From NCBI RefSeq assembly GCF_900105715.1, contig NZ_FNRY01000001.1:806001-870000 (forward strand): a DNA stretch of 64,000 nucleotides. Direction: 5' to 3'. This DNA comes from Paramicrobacterium humi (lineage in GTDB: Bacteria; Actinomycetota; Actinomycetes; Actinomycetales; Microbacteriaceae). Position numbers and translations under genes: made by a program. Of this stretch, positions 63,013 through 64,000 are shown in pieces (position 1 is the stretch's first letter; each line of letters begins with the position of its first letter). The notes under the pieces are model-generated. The model was given only the letters and a program-made list of their open reading frames with translations, did not search any database and had not been told where the DNA came from.

Positions 63013-64000
63013 TCAGCTCATCGGGGTAGCGGATGCCGCTGCGCGTGCCGCCGCAGGGAGGGCGTCGACGATGCGGCCGAGGGCCCGCTCGTCGTGTGCG
63101 GCCGTGACGAACCAGGCCTCGAACACGCTCGGCGGGAGGGACACTCCGGCGTCGAGCATGGCGTGGAAGAACGGCGGATACCGCCACGTGTCCTGCGCCT
63201 GCATGTCGGCGTAGTCGCGCGGCGTCTCGCTCGTGAACGCGAAGCTGAACAGATTGCCGGCGCGCTGCACGGTGTGCGCGACGCCTTCCGCGGTGAGCGC
63301 CTGCGACACCGCCGACGAGAACGTATCTGCGGTCGCGTCGAGCTTCGCGTACACCTCGGCGGTGGCGCCTTCGAGTGTGGCGATTCCCGCGGCCATAGCC
63401 ACGGGGTTTCCGGAGAGCGTGCCGGCCTGGTACACGGGTCCCGCCGGCGCGAGGTAGTCCATGACGGCCGCTCGACCGCCGAGCGCGGCGACGGGCATTC
63501 CGCCGCCGATGATCTTGCCGAACGTGAAGAGATCCGGCTGGTACGCGGGGCCCTCGTTCGTCGAGAGGCCCCAGTAGCCGGCGGCGCTCACGCGGAAGCC
63601 GGTGAGCACTTCGTCGAGGATCAGGAGCGCGCCGTTCTCGTGTGCGATCTCAGCCAGCGCAGCGTTGAACCCGGGCAGCGGCGGAAGCACGCCCATGTTC
63701 GCGGCGGCGGCTTCAACGATGATTCCGGCGATCTCGTCGCCGCGCTCGGCGAAGGCCGTGCGCACCGCATCGAGATCGTTGTAAGGCAGCACGAGAGTCT
63801 GCGCCGCGATAGCCGCCGGAACGCCCGCCGAACCCGGGAGCGCGAGCGTGGCGACGCCGGATCCGGCCGCAGCCAGGAGCCCGTCGGAGTGCCCGTGGTA
63901 ATGCCCGGCGAACTTGATGAACAGGTCCCTGCCCGTGAAGCCGCGGGCGAGACGGATCGCGGTCATCGTCGCTTCCGTGCCCGTGGAGACGAGGCGAAGG
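63013..64000 (-). CDS. hemL: Glutamate-1-semialdehyde 2,1-aminomutase, 5' part outside window
   Basis: This PLP enzyme of tetrapyrrole synthesis converts glutamate-1-semialdehyde into 5-aminolevulinate. The frame runs off the window end; the visible part reads [20 protein letters not shown], then [28 protein letters not shown], and [18 protein letters not shown] with the PLP-binding lysine. The C-terminus is complete (stop at 63013). The upstream part, including roughly the first hundred residues, lies beyond the window. Confidence 0.92.
   Translation of the reverse strand, partial: LRLVSTGTEATMTAIRLARGFTGRDLFIKFAGHYHGHSDGLLAAAGSGVATLALPGSAGVPAAIAAQTLVLPYNDLDAVRTAFAERGDEIAGIIVEAAAANMGVLPPLPGFNAALAEIAHENGALLILDEVLTGFRVSAAGYWGLSTNEGPAYQPDLFTFGKIIGGGMPVAALGGRAAVMDYLAPAGPVYQAGTLSGNPVAMAAGIATLEGATAEVYAKLDATADTFSSAVSQALTAEGVAHTVQRAGNLFSFAFTSETPRDYADMQAQDTWRYPPFFHAMLDAGVSLPPSVFEAWFVTAAHDERALGRIVDALPAAARAAASATPMS

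Overview
The window is GC-rich, densely coded DNA from an actinobacterium, most likely a member of the Microbacteriaceae. This rests on GC-saturated third codon positions, frequent GTG starts behind AAGGAGG-type ribosome binding sites, many 4-base ATGA/GTGA gene overlaps, and the abundance of the octamer GGATGCCG typical of that family. I saw no rRNA, tRNA, CRISPR array or insertion sequence. Gene density is high, and no gene-free stretch reaches 300 bases; the largest (53649-53938, 290 bases) holds one possible 37-residue membrane protein.

Region 1 (1-12.3 kb, accessory): the 3' part of a DUF5107/TPR gene, then a complete type I Wadjet anti-plasmid operon jetABCD on the minus strand, two Phd-PIN toxin-antitoxin pairs with palindromic control regions, and a PadR-DUF1048-ABC exporter operon on the plus strand. 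Base composition is less GC-biased across Wadjet than in its surroundings.

Region 2 (12.3-27.6 kb): a heavy-metal P-type ATPase operon (HMA chaperone, CPG-motif ATPase, Crp/Fnr regulator), a BadF-type sugar kinase, a CDF transporter, two MFS transporters, an AlkA-like glycosylase, an FAD oxidoreductase, a CPBP protease, a thioesterase, two VOC proteins, a GntR regulator, and one membrane-protein gene broken by a stop codon and a frameshift.

Region 3 (27.6-39.6 kb, central metabolism): gntR-prpD-prpB-prpC (methylcitrate cycle for propionyl-CoA), divergent from malate dehydrogenase, with two TGTATACA boxes between them. These are followed by a lipoprotein, a PIG-L deacetylase, an Fpg/Nei glycosylase and an acyl-CoA catabolism cluster (hydroxyisobutyryl-CoA hydrolase-like, two SDRs, enoyl-CoA hydratase). 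An AcuI-type acrylyl-CoA reductase at 61 kb may serve related C3 metabolism.

Region 4 (39-51.3 kb): a TetR-controlled ABC-2 exporter with an apparently leaderless start, then a compact type VII secretion-like locus. It contains an RDD-FHA protein, an EssC-type ATPase with three P-loop domains, a WXG100-like partner, a candidate secreted protein with two companion proteins, a WXG100 protein and a polytopic membrane protein. Three of its intergenic gaps carry the same 14-base palindrome, GGGGA-N4-TCCCC, at a nearly constant distance from a candidate -10 element. This is the most interesting undescribed signal in the window and suggests a dedicated regulon.

Region 5 (51.3-64 kb): DUF6412 and a second YidC, a PEBP-like protein, a GH114 lipoprotein, TrhO, two more ABC export systems (one TetR-controlled), AcuI, a protein with a lysine/alanine/proline-rich histone-H1-like tail, and the 3' portion of hemL running off the window end.
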